44,885 nucleotides of DNA from an uncultured Flavobacteriaceae bacterium. Its GTDB lineage: Bacteria; Bacteroidota; Bacteroidia; Flavobacteriales; Flavobacteriaceae. Both the position numbers and the translations under genes were made by a program. The DNA lies in assembly GCA_905182835.1 (NCBI GenBank), contig CAJJDI010000025.1, forward strand, positions 1 to 44,885, written 5' to 3'. Positions 24,516 to 33,600 of this stretch are shown here, piece by piece. How positions within the stretch are numbered: the stretch's first letter is position 1; each line of letters begins with the position of its first letter. The notes below the pieces were generated by a model. The model searched no databases, was not told the origin of the DNA, and saw nothing but the letters and a program-made list of their open reading frames with translations.

Positions 24516-25586
24516 ATGGAAAATAATAAAAAACCTAAAGTAGGCATTTCAATTGGGGATATGAATGGGATAGGGCCTGAAATTGTCCTAAAAACTTTCA
24601 ATGATAACAGAATTTTTGAGTTTTGCACTCCGATTATTTATTGCTCTTTAAAGAACATGAATTTCTTCAAGACCCATTTCTCTTTTGAAATAAAAACTAA
24701 CCTTATTAAATCTCCAATACAGGCAATATCTAATTGTTTAAATATAATTCAACCTTGGGACTATTTACAAGAAGTTAATTTTGGCACATGTGATTCAAAA
24801 GTTGGAGCTCTAGCGGTTAAATCTTTAGAGAAAGCTACAATAGATATTAAAAACAACTTAATTGATGTTTTAGTTACAGCTCCAATTAACAAAGAAGCTA
24901 TTCAATCAGAAGCGTTTAACTTCAAAGGTCACACGGATTACTTAGATAGTCAGTTTGAGGGAAGCAGCCTTATGTTTATGATTACAGACGGACTAAAAGT
25001 TGGTCTTTTAACAGAGCATGTTCCTCTAAGCGCAATTAATGAATTAATAAATGAAGAATTGGTAATTAAAAAAATTAATGGAATTTACGAATCTCTTTTA
25101 AAAGATTTTGGCATAACTAAACCAAAAATAGCAGTACTAGGAATTAATCCACATTCTGGAGACAACGGTGTTATTGGAAATGAAGATGATACAATTTTAA
25201 AGCCAGCATTAGAAAAATCTAAAGAAAACGGAAAATTAATTTACGGACCTTATGCTGCAGATAGTTTTTTTGGCTCAGATAACTATAAAAATTTTGATGC
25301 TGTTATAGCCGCTTATCACGATCAGGGTCTGATTCCATTTAAAACGCTATCATTTGGTTGTGGAGTAAATTACACTTCAGGATTGGAAATAGTTAGAACA
25401 TCTCCCGATCACGGCACCGCATTTGAAATTGCAGGTAAAGGTGTTGCAGATGAAGCGTCCTTTAAAAAAGCAATGTTTGAAGCAATCAAAATTTTTAATA
25501 CTAGGAGTCAAGAAAAGGAACTTTCTACAAACGCTTTAAAAGTTTTTAGGTTACCTAAAAATAAAAAGATCAGCAAGTTTAACTGA
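24516..25586 (+). CDS. pdxA: 4-hydroxythreonine-4-phosphate dehydrogenase
   Basis: A 356-residue enzyme of vitamin B6 synthesis that oxidises 4-phosphohydroxy-L-threonine with NAD+ on the way to pyridoxine 5'-phosphate. Key segments are GISIGDMNGIGPEI near the N-terminus, APINKEAI, FKGHTDYL (H139), and the metal-binding His set H168 (TEHVP), H213 (GINPHSGD) and H268 (AYHDQG). The TSPDHGTAFEIAGKG segment is also intact. I chose ATG 24516 rather than the TTG one codon earlier. It is the first gene of the run leading to yceD, rpmF and fatty-acid genes, an order common in Bacteroidota. Confidence 0.96.
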   Translation: MENNKKPKVGISIGDMNGIGPEIVLKTFNDNRIFEFCTPIIYCSLKNMNFFKTHFSFEIKTNLIKSPIQAISNCLNIIQPWDYLQEVNFGTCDSKVGALAVKSLEKATIDIKNNLIDVLVTAPINKEAIQSEAFNFKGHTDYLDSQFEGSSLMFMITDGLKVGLLTEHVPLSAINELINEELVIKKINGIYESLLKDFGITKPKIAVLGINPHSGDNGVIGNEDDTILKPALEKSKENGKLIYGPYAADSFFGSDNYKNFDAVIAAYHDQGLIPFKTLSFGCGVNYTSGLEIVRTSPDHGTAFEIAGKGVADEASFKKAMFEAIKIFNTRSQEKELSTNALKVFRLPKNKKISKFN

Positions 25587-25601
25587 TAAAAAGAAATTTT
25601 A

Positions 25602-25609
25602 TATATTTG
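25602..25609 (+). promoter_or_regulatory. Promoter -7 box of yceD-rpmF
   Basis: TATATTTG, followed by CACCC, is an exact TAnnTTTG match and the clearest promoter in the window. It lies 20 bases upstream of the yceD ATG; a TTTA at 25578-25581 is placed where a -33 element is expected. It allows L32 to be transcribed independently of pdxA. Confidence 0.7.
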
Positions 25610-25629
25610 CACCCTCGAAATAAATAAAA

Positions 25630-26166
25630 ATGAAGCCTAATAAAGATTTCGATATTGAATTTGTAGGATTAAAGTTAGGTCTTCATGATTTTGAGTATAA
25701 GATTGAAAATACGTTCTTTCAAGATATTGATTTTATTGATTTTAACAGCATAAATGTCGTTGTTAAGGTTAAGCTTGTTAAGAAAACTACTTTATTAGAA
25801 TTAAATTTAGAATCTAAAGGTAGCGTAGAACTTAATTGTGATATTACTAACGAACTGTTTAATCAGAGCGTTAATAATAGTTTCGATTTAGTTGTAAATT
25901 TTGGACAAGAATTTAATAATGAGAATGAAGAGATATTAATTTTACCTCACTCAGAGCATAAACTTAATATAGAACAGCTTATATATGAGCTTGTAACTCT
26001 TTCTATCCCTCAAAAAAGAATTCATCCAGGTGTACTTGATGGGTCTTTAGAATCAGATATATTGGACAAGTTAAATGAACTAAGTCCAAAAGAAAACGTT
26101 TCAGCAAATAAAGGAGAAATAGACCCTCGTTGGGAAAAATTAAAAAAAATAGTAACAGATAAATAA
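25630..26166 (+). CDS. yceD: YceD/DUF177 family protein
   Basis: A 178-residue DUF177 (YceD) protein, a family linked in E. coli and plants to 23S rRNA accumulation and ribosome assembly. It has the acidic family composition, a conserved [11 protein letters not shown] segment (the usual C-D-x-C position is partly changed) and the C-terminal [11 protein letters not shown] and DPRW-x-KL motif. It sits 8 bases upstream of rpmF, the conserved yceD-rpmF pair. The position just upstream of L32 is as informative as the sequence itself. Confidence 0.92.
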   Translation: MKPNKDFDIEFVGLKLGLHDFEYKIENTFFQDIDFIDFNSINVVVKVKLVKKTTLLELNLESKGSVELNCDITNELFNQSVNNSFDLVVNFGQEFNNENEEILILPHSEHKLNIEQLIYELVTLSIPQKRIHPGVLDGSLESDILDKLNELSPKENVSANKGEIDPRWEKLKKIVTDK

Positions 26167-26174
26167 AAATAATT

Positions 26175-26375
26175 ATGGCTCATCCTAAAAGAAAAATCTC
26201 AAAAACAAGAAGAGATAAGAGAAGAACCCATTACAAAGCTACAGAAGCTCAAATCGCAACCTGTCCAACAACTGGTGAGCATCACCTATATCACAGAGCT
26301 CATTGGTTTGAGGGTAAATTATATTACAGAGGTAATGTTTTAATCGACAACGCTGTAGAAGAAGCTGAAGCTTAA
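26175..26375 (+). CDS. rpmF: 50S ribosomal protein L32
   Basis: A 66-residue ribosomal protein L32 of the large subunit. The N-terminus [19 protein letters not shown] is the family signature, followed by [14 protein letters not shown] and YYRGNVLI. Only one Cys is present, so this is a Cys-poor form without the four-Cys zinc ribbon. It is co-transcribed with yceD and ends at a strong terminator. Confidence 0.98.
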   Translation: MAHPKRKISKTRRDKRRTHYKATEAQIATCPTTGEHHLYHRAHWFEGKLYYRGNVLIDNAVEEAEA

Positions 26376-26400
26376 TAGGTAACTTTATTTTATTAACAAA

Positions 26401-26432
26401 AAGACACTCAATTTATTGAGTGTCTTTTTTTG
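26401..26432 (+). terminator. Rho-independent terminator after rpmF
   Basis: An 11-bp perfect stem AAGACACTCAA / TTGAGTGTCTT (26401-26411 and 26416-26426) with a 4-base loop, followed by a T-run. It separates yceD-rpmF from fabH. Confidence 0.95.
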
Positions 26433-26460
26433 TTTTAATTTATTCTACAATTATCACTTT

Positions 26461-26490
26461 TTGACTCTTTTTGACTCTTTTTGACTCTTT
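26461..26490 (+). repeat. Three exact TTGACTCTTT repeats upstream of fabH
   Basis: A 10-bp unit is repeated three times without change, flanked by related T-rich decamers (26451-26460 and 26491-26560). T-tracts therefore recur about every helical turn over roughly 100 bp before the fabH start. This resembles curved DNA or an UP-like element. A clear -7 box was not found between it and the ATG. Confidence 0.75.
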
Positions 26491-26582
26491 TTTGTCCATT
26501 TATTGGCGTTTATTGAGAATTTTTGATCTTTTTCACTTGTTTTTATATTTTTTTTATTCACTTTTGTTTAACATTTTTTTCT

Positions 26583-27581
26583 ATGACTAAACTTAACGCT
26601 ACGATAACTGCTGTTGGAGGATATGTGCCTGAACATATTCTTTCTAATAAAATGTTAGAAACAATGGTAGATACCAATGAAGAATGGATAATATCAAGAA
26701 CAGGAATTAAAGAAAGAAGAATATTAAAAGGAAAAGGGCTTGGTTCTTCATTTTTGGCAATAAATGCAGCAAAAGATCTAATAGATAAGAAAAACATTGA
26801 CCCAAAGACAATTGACCTGGTAATTATTGCAACAGCAACACCTGACATGCAAGGAGCCTCAACAGCTTCCTATACAGCAACTCAAATTGGAGCAACAAAC
26901 GCGTTTGCTTTCGACATGGACGCAGCATGCTCTAGTTTTCTTTTTGGTATGTCCGTTGCGGCAAGATATATTGAATCGGGTGCATATAAAAAAGTATTGC
27001 TTATAGGAGCAGATAAAAACTCTTCGATGATTGATTACACAGACAGAACAACATGTATAATATTTGGAGATGGTGCAGGGGCTGTTTTGTTTGAGCCAAA
27101 TAACGAAGGCTTAGGCATGCAAGATGAACTGTTAAAAACAGATGGTACGGGTAGAGATTTTCTTAGAGTAAAATCCGGTGGATCATGTCATCCGACAGAT
27201 GAAAATGCTATAAAAAACAAGGAACAATTTATTAAGCAAGATGGTAAAACAGTTTTTAAAAATGCTGTCTTCAATATGGCAGATGTTTCAACTAAATTAT
27301 TAAAGCGAAACAATCTCAAAAAAGAAGAAGTTAACTGGCTAGCCGCACATCAAGCCAACCAACGAATTATTGATGCCACTGCAAAAAGAATAGAATTAAC
27401 ATCTGACCAAGTTATGGTGAATATTGAAAAATATGGCAATACAACATCGGCCACCATTCCTTTGCTTTTATATGATTATGAATCTAAATTAAAAAAAGGA
27501 GATAATATTATTTTTGCTGCTTTTGGTGGAGGGTTTTCTTGGGGATCTATTTATTTCAAATGGAGTTATAATAACAATTAA
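26583..27581 (+). CDS. fabH: 3-oxoacyl-ACP synthase III
   Basis: A 332-residue KAS III, which condenses an acyl-CoA primer with malonyl-ACP to start fatty-acid synthesis. The catalytic triad is in place: Cys116 in DMDAACSSF, His256 in AAHQAN and Asn286 in KYGNTTSA. GDGAGAVLFE and the final FGGGFSWGS loop are also typical. I chose ATG 26583; the open frame runs 60 bases further upstream, but those residues are hydrophobic and off-family. It is followed after 21 bases by accB and then accC, linking acetyl-CoA carboxylation with chain initiation. Confidence 0.96.
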   Translation: MTKLNATITAVGGYVPEHILSNKMLETMVDTNEEWIISRTGIKERRILKGKGLGSSFLAINAAKDLIDKKNIDPKTIDLVIIATATPDMQGASTASYTATQIGATNAFAFDMDAACSSFLFGMSVAARYIESGAYKKVLLIGADKNSSMIDYTDRTTCIIFGDGAGAVLFEPNNEGLGMQDELLKTDGTGRDFLRVKSGGSCHPTDENAIKNKEQFIKQDGKTVFKNAVFNMADVSTKLLKRNNLKKEEVNWLAAHQANQRIIDATAKRIELTSDQVMVNIEKYGNTTSATIPLLLYDYESKLKKGDNIIFAAFGGGFSWGSIYFKWSYNNN

Positions 27582-27602
27582 TAATTTTTTAAATAATATA
27601 TT

Positions 27603-28082
27603 ATGGACATTAAAGACATTCAAAACTTAATAAAATTTGTTGCAAAATCTGGAGCAAATGAGGTAAAATTAGAAATGGGTGATGTTAAAATCACTATCAA
27701 AACAGGCAAGAATGAAACACAAACAATTGTTCAAGCTCATCCAGTTCATCACCAGCCTATGGTTCAAACACCGATTATTGAACAATCAGCTCCAGTGGCT
27801 ATAAATGAAGATTCTTTTCCCGACGCAGACGAAGACTCAAAATACATCACTATAAAATCTCCAATTATTGGAACTTTTTACAGAAAACCATCTCCTGATA
27901 AATCAAACTTTGTGGAAGTCGGATCCTCTATTTCAGAAGGAGATGTATTATGTGTTGTAGAAGCTATGAAGCTTTTCAATGAAATTGAATCTGAAGTAAC
28001 AGGAAAAATCGTTAAAATATTAATTGACGACTCTTCACCTGTAGAGTTTGATCAACCATTATTTTTAGTAGACCCATCTTAG
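27603..28082 (+). CDS. accB: Biotin carboxyl carrier protein of acetyl-CoA carboxylase
   Basis: A 159-residue biotin carrier subunit. The N-terminal helical part (about 1-40) and a linker rich in Pro, Gln and His (about 41-75) precede the biotinyl domain (about 80-159). The biotin attachment lysine is K123 in the EAMKLFNEIE motif, and SPIIGTFYRKPSP is the typical domain start. It sits 32 bases upstream of accC; together they form the biotin carboxylase half of acetyl-CoA carboxylase. The carboxyltransferase genes are not in this window. Confidence 0.97.
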   Translation: MDIKDIQNLIKFVAKSGANEVKLEMGDVKITIKTGKNETQTIVQAHPVHHQPMVQTPIIEQSAPVAINEDSFPDADEDSKYITIKSPIIGTFYRKPSPDKSNFVEVGSSISEGDVLCVVEAMKLFNEIESEVTGKIVKILIDDSSPVEFDQPLFLVDPS

Positions 28083-28114
28083 TCAGTTAATATAGATCAA
28101 TAAAAAAAACAATT

Positions 28115-29458
28115 ATGTTCAAAAAAATATTAATTGCAAATAGGGGTGAAATTGCTCTTAGAATTATTAGAACCTGTAAGGAAATGGGTATTAAAACTGT
28201 AGCTGTTTACTCTGTAACAGATGCTGAGAGTATTCATGTTAAATTTGCAGACGAAGCTGTTTGTATAGGCCCCGCCCCTAGTAGTGAATCTTATCTCAAA
28301 ATATCAAATATAATTGCAGCAGCTGAAATCACCAACGCAGATGCAATTCATCCAGGTTATGGTTTTTTATCAGAAAATGCAAAATTTTCAAAAATTTGCG
28401 AGGAGCACGATATTAAATTTATTGGAGCTTCATCAGATATGATTTCAAAAATGGGAGATAAAGCAACAGCAAAACTAACCATGAAAGCCGCAGGAGTACC
28501 ATGTGTTCCAGGAAGTGATGGAATTATTAAAGACTTTGAGGAATGTAAAAAAACTGCAAAGAGCACTGGATACCCCGTAATGCTGAAGGCAACTGCTGGA
28601 GGCGGTGGGAAAGGAATGCGTGCAGTTTGGAACGAGTCAGAGCTTAAGGATGCCTGGGACGCTGCTAGACACGAATCTAAAGCGGCATTTGGAAATGATG
28701 ACATGTACATGGAAAAGCTAATTCAAGAGCCTAGACATATTGAAATACAAATTATAGGAGACTCTAATGGTAAAGCTTGCCATTTGTCAGAAAGAGATTG
28801 CTCTATCCAACGAAGACATCAAAAGCTAACTGAAGAAGTTCCATCCCCTTTTATGACAGACGAACTAAGAGAAAAAATGGGTGAAGCAGCTGTAAAAGCT
28901 TCAGAATTTATAAAATATGAAGGAGCTGGAACGGTAGAGTTTTTAGTGGATAAAAATAGAAATTTCTATTTTATGGAAATGAATACAAGAATTCAAGTAG
29001 AGCATCCTATAACAGAACAAGTAATTAACTTTGATCTAATTAGAGAACAAATATTAGTAGCTGCAGGAGTTAAAATTAGTGGAAAAAATTACTTTCCTCA
29101 ATTACATTCAATAGAGTGTCGAATAAATGCGGAAGACCCTTTTAATAACTTTAGACCTTCACCAGGAAAAATAACAAATTTACACCTCCCAGGAGGTCAC
29201 GGAGTTAGGCTAGACACTCATGTTTACGCAGGTTATACTATTCCGTCAAATTACGATTCTATGATAGCGAAGCTAATTACTACTGCTCAAACAAGAGAAG
29301 AAGCTATTAGTAAAATGAAAAGAGCGTTAAATGAATTTATCATTGAAGGAGTTAAAACAACAATTCCTTTTCACAGACAGTTAATGGATAATCCAAAATA
29401 TATTAAAGGTAATTACACAACCAAATTTATGGAAGATTTTGAAATAGAATCTAATTAA
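28115..29458 (+). CDS. accC: Biotin carboxylase subunit of acetyl-CoA carboxylase
   Basis: A 447-residue ATP-grasp enzyme that carboxylates the biotin of AccB using ATP and bicarbonate. It starts [14 protein letters not shown], has [13 protein letters not shown], the glycine-rich [12 protein letters not shown] nucleotide loop, ERDCS and QRRHQKL segments, and [13 protein letters not shown] with the catalytic region. The length matches the family, with no fused biotinyl domain. It lies in the fabH-accB-accC run and is followed 31 bases later by an oxidoreductase gene. Confidence 0.97.
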   Translation: MFKKILIANRGEIALRIIRTCKEMGIKTVAVYSVTDAESIHVKFADEAVCIGPAPSSESYLKISNIIAAAEITNADAIHPGYGFLSENAKFSKICEEHDIKFIGASSDMISKMGDKATAKLTMKAAGVPCVPGSDGIIKDFEECKKTAKSTGYPVMLKATAGGGGKGMRAVWNESELKDAWDAARHESKAAFGNDDMYMEKLIQEPRHIEIQIIGDSNGKACHLSERDCSIQRRHQKLTEEVPSPFMTDELREKMGEAAVKASEFIKYEGAGTVEFLVDKNRNFYFMEMNTRIQVEHPITEQVINFDLIREQILVAAGVKISGKNYFPQLHSIECRINAEDPFNNFRPSPGKITNLHLPGGHGVRLDTHVYAGYTIPSNYDSMIAKLITTAQTREEAISKMKRALNEFIIEGVKTTIPFHRQLMDNPKYIKGNYTTKFMEDFEIESN

Positions 29459-29489
29459 TATAATGGATAATTTCTAATATAGATTACAT

Positions 29490-30602
29490 ATGAAATTTTC
29501 TTATTGGGAAAATAAAACCTGGCTCTCTAACATAGACTTTGTTATTATTGGAAGCGGAATAGTTGGTTTAAACTGCGCTTTAGAATTAAGATCAAAGCAT
29601 CCAAAATCAAAAATAGTTATTTTAGAAAAAGGAATGCTGCCTTATGGGGCAAGCACTAGAAATGCGGGTTTTGCATGTTTTGGAAGTACAACAGAAATTG
29701 TAAGTGATTTACAGTCCCATAGCGCCCAAGAGGTTTTTGAATTAATTAAGAAAAGAGTTTTTGGTTTAAATAAACTAAGAGAGCTACTGGGTGATGAAGC
29801 AATTAAATATCAACAACTCGGGGGAAACGAAATTTTTCTTAAAAAAGATTCTGAAGTATTCAACAAAACCATTTATAAAGTAAAAGAGATTAATAAACTT
29901 ATCAAACCTTTATTTGACGATGAGGTTTTTCATGTAAAGAAAAACGAATTCAAATTTAAGAACACTTTAAATAAATTAATTTTTAACAAATATGAAGGTC
30001 AAATTGATGTTGGAGAAATGATGGATTCATTATTGAAAAAAGTTTCTAGTTCTGGAATTAAAATTATTAATAATGTATTCGTAGAAAATTACGAAGACAC
30101 TAACTCATCTGTCAAGGTTAAAACAAACCAATTCACGATTAGCTGCAGCAAGTTATTTATAGCAACAAATGGATTTTCAGATTCTATAATTAATGAAAAT
30201 GTAATACCAGCAAGGGCACAAGTGCTTATTACTAAGCCAATTAAAAACCTTTCAATAGCAGGCACATTTCATCTAGATCAAGGGTATTATTATTTTAGAA
30301 ATATAGATAATAGAATTTTACTTGGAGGAGGAAGAAATTTAGATTTTCAAAATGAGAGTACAAAAGACTTTGGGTTAACTGAAGTCATACAATCTAAATT
30401 AGAACAATTATTAAAAGATGTTATTTTGCCGCATACACATTTTGAAATTGATCAAAGCTGGAGCGGAATAATGGGAGTTGGAAACAAAAAAACAGCTATT
30501 ACAAAGCAAATATCAAACAATGTTTTTTGCGGAGTAAGACTAGGAGGAATGGGTATTGCAATAGGAACTACTGTCGGGATTGAATTAGCAAACCTTCATT
30601 AA
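29490..30602 (+). CDS. FAD-dependent oxidoreductase (DAO family)
   Basis: A 370-residue cytoplasmic flavoenzyme of the D-amino-acid oxidase/glycine oxidase type. The dinucleotide-binding motif is GSGIVG (21-26) in FVIIGSGIVGLNCALEL, followed by the ILEKG acidic strand end and GASTRNAGFACFG, the FAD-contacting segment. Near the C-terminus SWSGIMG and the CGVRLGGMGIAIGT motif complete the flavin site. Substrates in this family are amines and amino acids; this one cannot be assigned. It follows accC on the same strand and converges with the secreted dikinase-like gene. Confidence 0.88.
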   Translation: MKFSYWENKTWLSNIDFVIIGSGIVGLNCALELRSKHPKSKIVILEKGMLPYGASTRNAGFACFGSTTEIVSDLQSHSAQEVFELIKKRVFGLNKLRELLGDEAIKYQQLGGNEIFLKKDSEVFNKTIYKVKEINKLIKPLFDDEVFHVKKNEFKFKNTLNKLIFNKYEGQIDVGEMMDSLLKKVSSSGIKIINNVFVENYEDTNSSVKVKTNQFTISCSKLFIATNGFSDSIINENVIPARAQVLITKPIKNLSIAGTFHLDQGYYYFRNIDNRILLGGGRNLDFQNESTKDFGLTEVIQSKLEQLLKDVILPHTHFEIDQSWSGIMGVGNKKTAITKQISNNVFCGVRLGGMGIAIGTTVGIELANLH

Positions 30603-30621
30603 ACTATTTCTAAATACATGA

Positions 30622-30646
30622 ATCAAGTTTTGTATTAAAACTTGAT
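30622..30646. terminator. Inverted repeat between convergent genes, possible terminator
   Basis: ATCAAGTTTT (30622-30631) and AAAACTTGAT (30637-30646) form a perfect 10-bp stem with a 5-base loop. The stop codon of the minus-strand gene lies inside it. No separate T-run follows on either strand, so termination would rely on the AT-rich stem itself. Confidence 0.4.
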
Positions 30647-33600
30647 AAATCGTTTTGTTGTTGTTGAGTTCTCGTCACTTATTTTTATTAAGTAAACTCC
30701 TTTAGTAAATGAACTGACATCAACTTCATTCACATTAGAAGCAGCTATTACGAGCTGACCGAGAAGAGAATAAACTTTAATGTTATAGTTGCTTGAATCC
30801 CCTGAAATATAGAGTATGTTTTTTACAGGATTTGGAAATATCTTTATTAAGCTGTAAGCCATATTTTCTACGAACAGGCCACTGCTATTGACAGCATTAG
30901 GGCTTCCATTTTCATTAATACAACTCCAACTTTCTGGCAAGGAGTTATCTAAATCTGGAGTAATTAATTCTAATGTATTTCCAGTTTCATATGCACAAGT
31001 CGGCCAAGGAGACTCAGATTCATACTTTACCTCATCAACTAGTTTGTCATCAGAGGTATACAATCGAACTTCGTCAGATCCGCCAAACCCAAAACCAAGT
31101 TCACCAATGTAGGGAATACCAGGGAATGCGTTTGTAAAATCAGCCTCATCTTTAACGATAATTAAATATCCATTTGCTTCAACTTGAGTTCCTTCTGGTA
31201 TTACAAAAACATGGGAATCATTGTCATCTTTAATTTTCCAATTTGAAATATCCTTTACTGTTGACTCTGGATTGTATAGCTCAATCCAGTCATCTGGGTT
31301 AAACGAATCAATTGATCGATAATTAATTTCATTAATTACCATCGTTTCAAGTCTAAGAGGAACACTCTCTTCATATAAACATATTTGTGCCGAGTCCTGA
31401 ACAACGATATTGTATGTCCCTATAGCTAATCCAGAGAAGACATTGTTTGTAACAAAGCTTTGCCCACCATCAATACTATACAAATACGGACCTTCACCGG
31501 ATGTTGGTGTGATGACAATTGATCCATCTGTAGAAACCACGGAAGATGCTGTAGTTGCCTGTATGTTAACTGAAGTAAAGTCACAAACCTCAACAGAAAC
31601 GGTTTGTTCAAATGTACAAAGTCCCGTAGCCCCCATGACAAACACATCATAATCTCCAGGAGCTAAATTGCTAAAAGTATTAGAATCAAAAAATGTTTGG
31701 CCATTATCAATACTATATTGAAATGGACTCAAGCCAGAATTTGTATTAATTGTAATTGTGCCATCATTAACAGATGTAGAGTTTGCAGGAGATATATTAA
31801 AGTCGACTGTAATCTCACAACCCGACTCATCAAGACAAAACACTTCCTGTACCAAGTTGTCAAACTCACCATTATTGGTAAGAATAACATTATCAGATGA
31901 ATCCAAGATTAGAAAATTTCCAAGACCATAACCACAGCAAATCCCATCCCCATAAGAGTCATAAACATAAAGAGAGAAGCAAGAACTATAGTCAACACAA
32001 ACATCTTCAGTAAACACCTCTGTGTCATTATCCAAAGCGCCAGTGGCAATGATTTGATTAGTTTCATCTAAAAGCTTCCATGAGGTTTCTTCTGGGTAGT
32101 CGTCCGCATTAATCACTAGTGTAATAATATCATAATTTGAATCTAGATTTGCGTTTGTAGTAGCTAAATTATTGGTTAGATCCTCATCTTGCTGGCTGTT
32201 AATATCTAATAAGTTCAGAGTAATGTTATTGTCTTGCTGAAGGTTTTCATAAATTGAGATTGTTACCACACCCTGCTGCTGGAATGGTATATTTACCTCT
32301 GCTTCAATAATCTCTATTGCTAAATCATTTACCACTACTTCAATTTCTAGTTCAGTTATAGTTTCTTCACCTAGGTTAGAAACTACAGCCTCTACTTCAA
32401 CGACATCATCACAAACAACTTCTAATTCACCTATAGAAATTTCTCCATTTAAAAGATGAACCTTGCGTAAAACAATACTTAAACTATCATTACTATCGTA
32501 CTCATCATCAACATGACTAACAATTGATGTTAGATTATAGTCTCCAATAGTTGAAAAGTCTTGAGGTACTGAAAACTGATAATCAGCTTCAGTAAAAGGC
32601 TCAATTGTATCAGAGATCGAGATAGTCTCCATCGATTGCCCGTCTACTAATAGTTCGATATTAAAATCACTCATATCGTTTAAGCCATTATTTGAAATAG
32701 TTGTTGTTACTAATTCTTCAGTCCCAAGACTTGAAGAAGATTGCGGGTTAGTAATTGCGGAAACACCCAAATCCTTATCAGATGTAATATCTGCCCAAAA
32801 CGAAACCCATGGTCTAGCTTGTTTTATGATTAATTGGCCTTCTGCAGTCACCTTATATTCAATATCCATCGCAAAACCTTCTGCTCCAACAACATCATAA
32901 AGAATTGCAAATTCATCATGAATTACAGAAAGATATTCTCTCATTTGATCTAGATAAACTTGATCCATTACCAGCTCTCCAGGGTTAACTAAGTTAGAAA
33001 GTCTTAAAACTAGGTAGCCCCCTCCTTGATCAGGGTCTTCATATAGTAAAATCTCTTCTGGAACTGAGTTTGCTTCTGGATTTGTAATCAACGATTCTCC
33101 GACTTGAGTATTTAAATAAAAGGTGCCTTCTGTATCGTAAATTGGATCAATACTAATTCCTACGCCATTTGATTGCTCATTTTGAAAGCTAGGATGACAT
33201 AAAACACCCATTGCTGCCATAAAATGATCAACACGATAAAAATCTCTTTCCTCATACGCTCTAAAATTCCACATACTAGCATAAACCTGTTTGATAGATT
33301 TAGATATATGACCTTCATCAGGATATTGAGTTTTAGAAGTGTATAGTCCTGCGCCACTAAACCCAGGTAAATCTTCATTATTAGTACTTGATCTAACCCT
33401 AACTGCAGTTCCTTCAGGAAAATCATCATGCATGGCTTGTAAATCATCTAGCATCCATTGTGGCATAGGAGCAGCTTTAATATCTTCTCTGAAAAGCTTT
33501 AAACGTTCAACTCTAAAGTTTATATCATTATGGAAAACAGGGTTCTCCATGATTACCTGTGCCTCTTCATAAAAATTATTGAATTGCATGAATTCATCGT

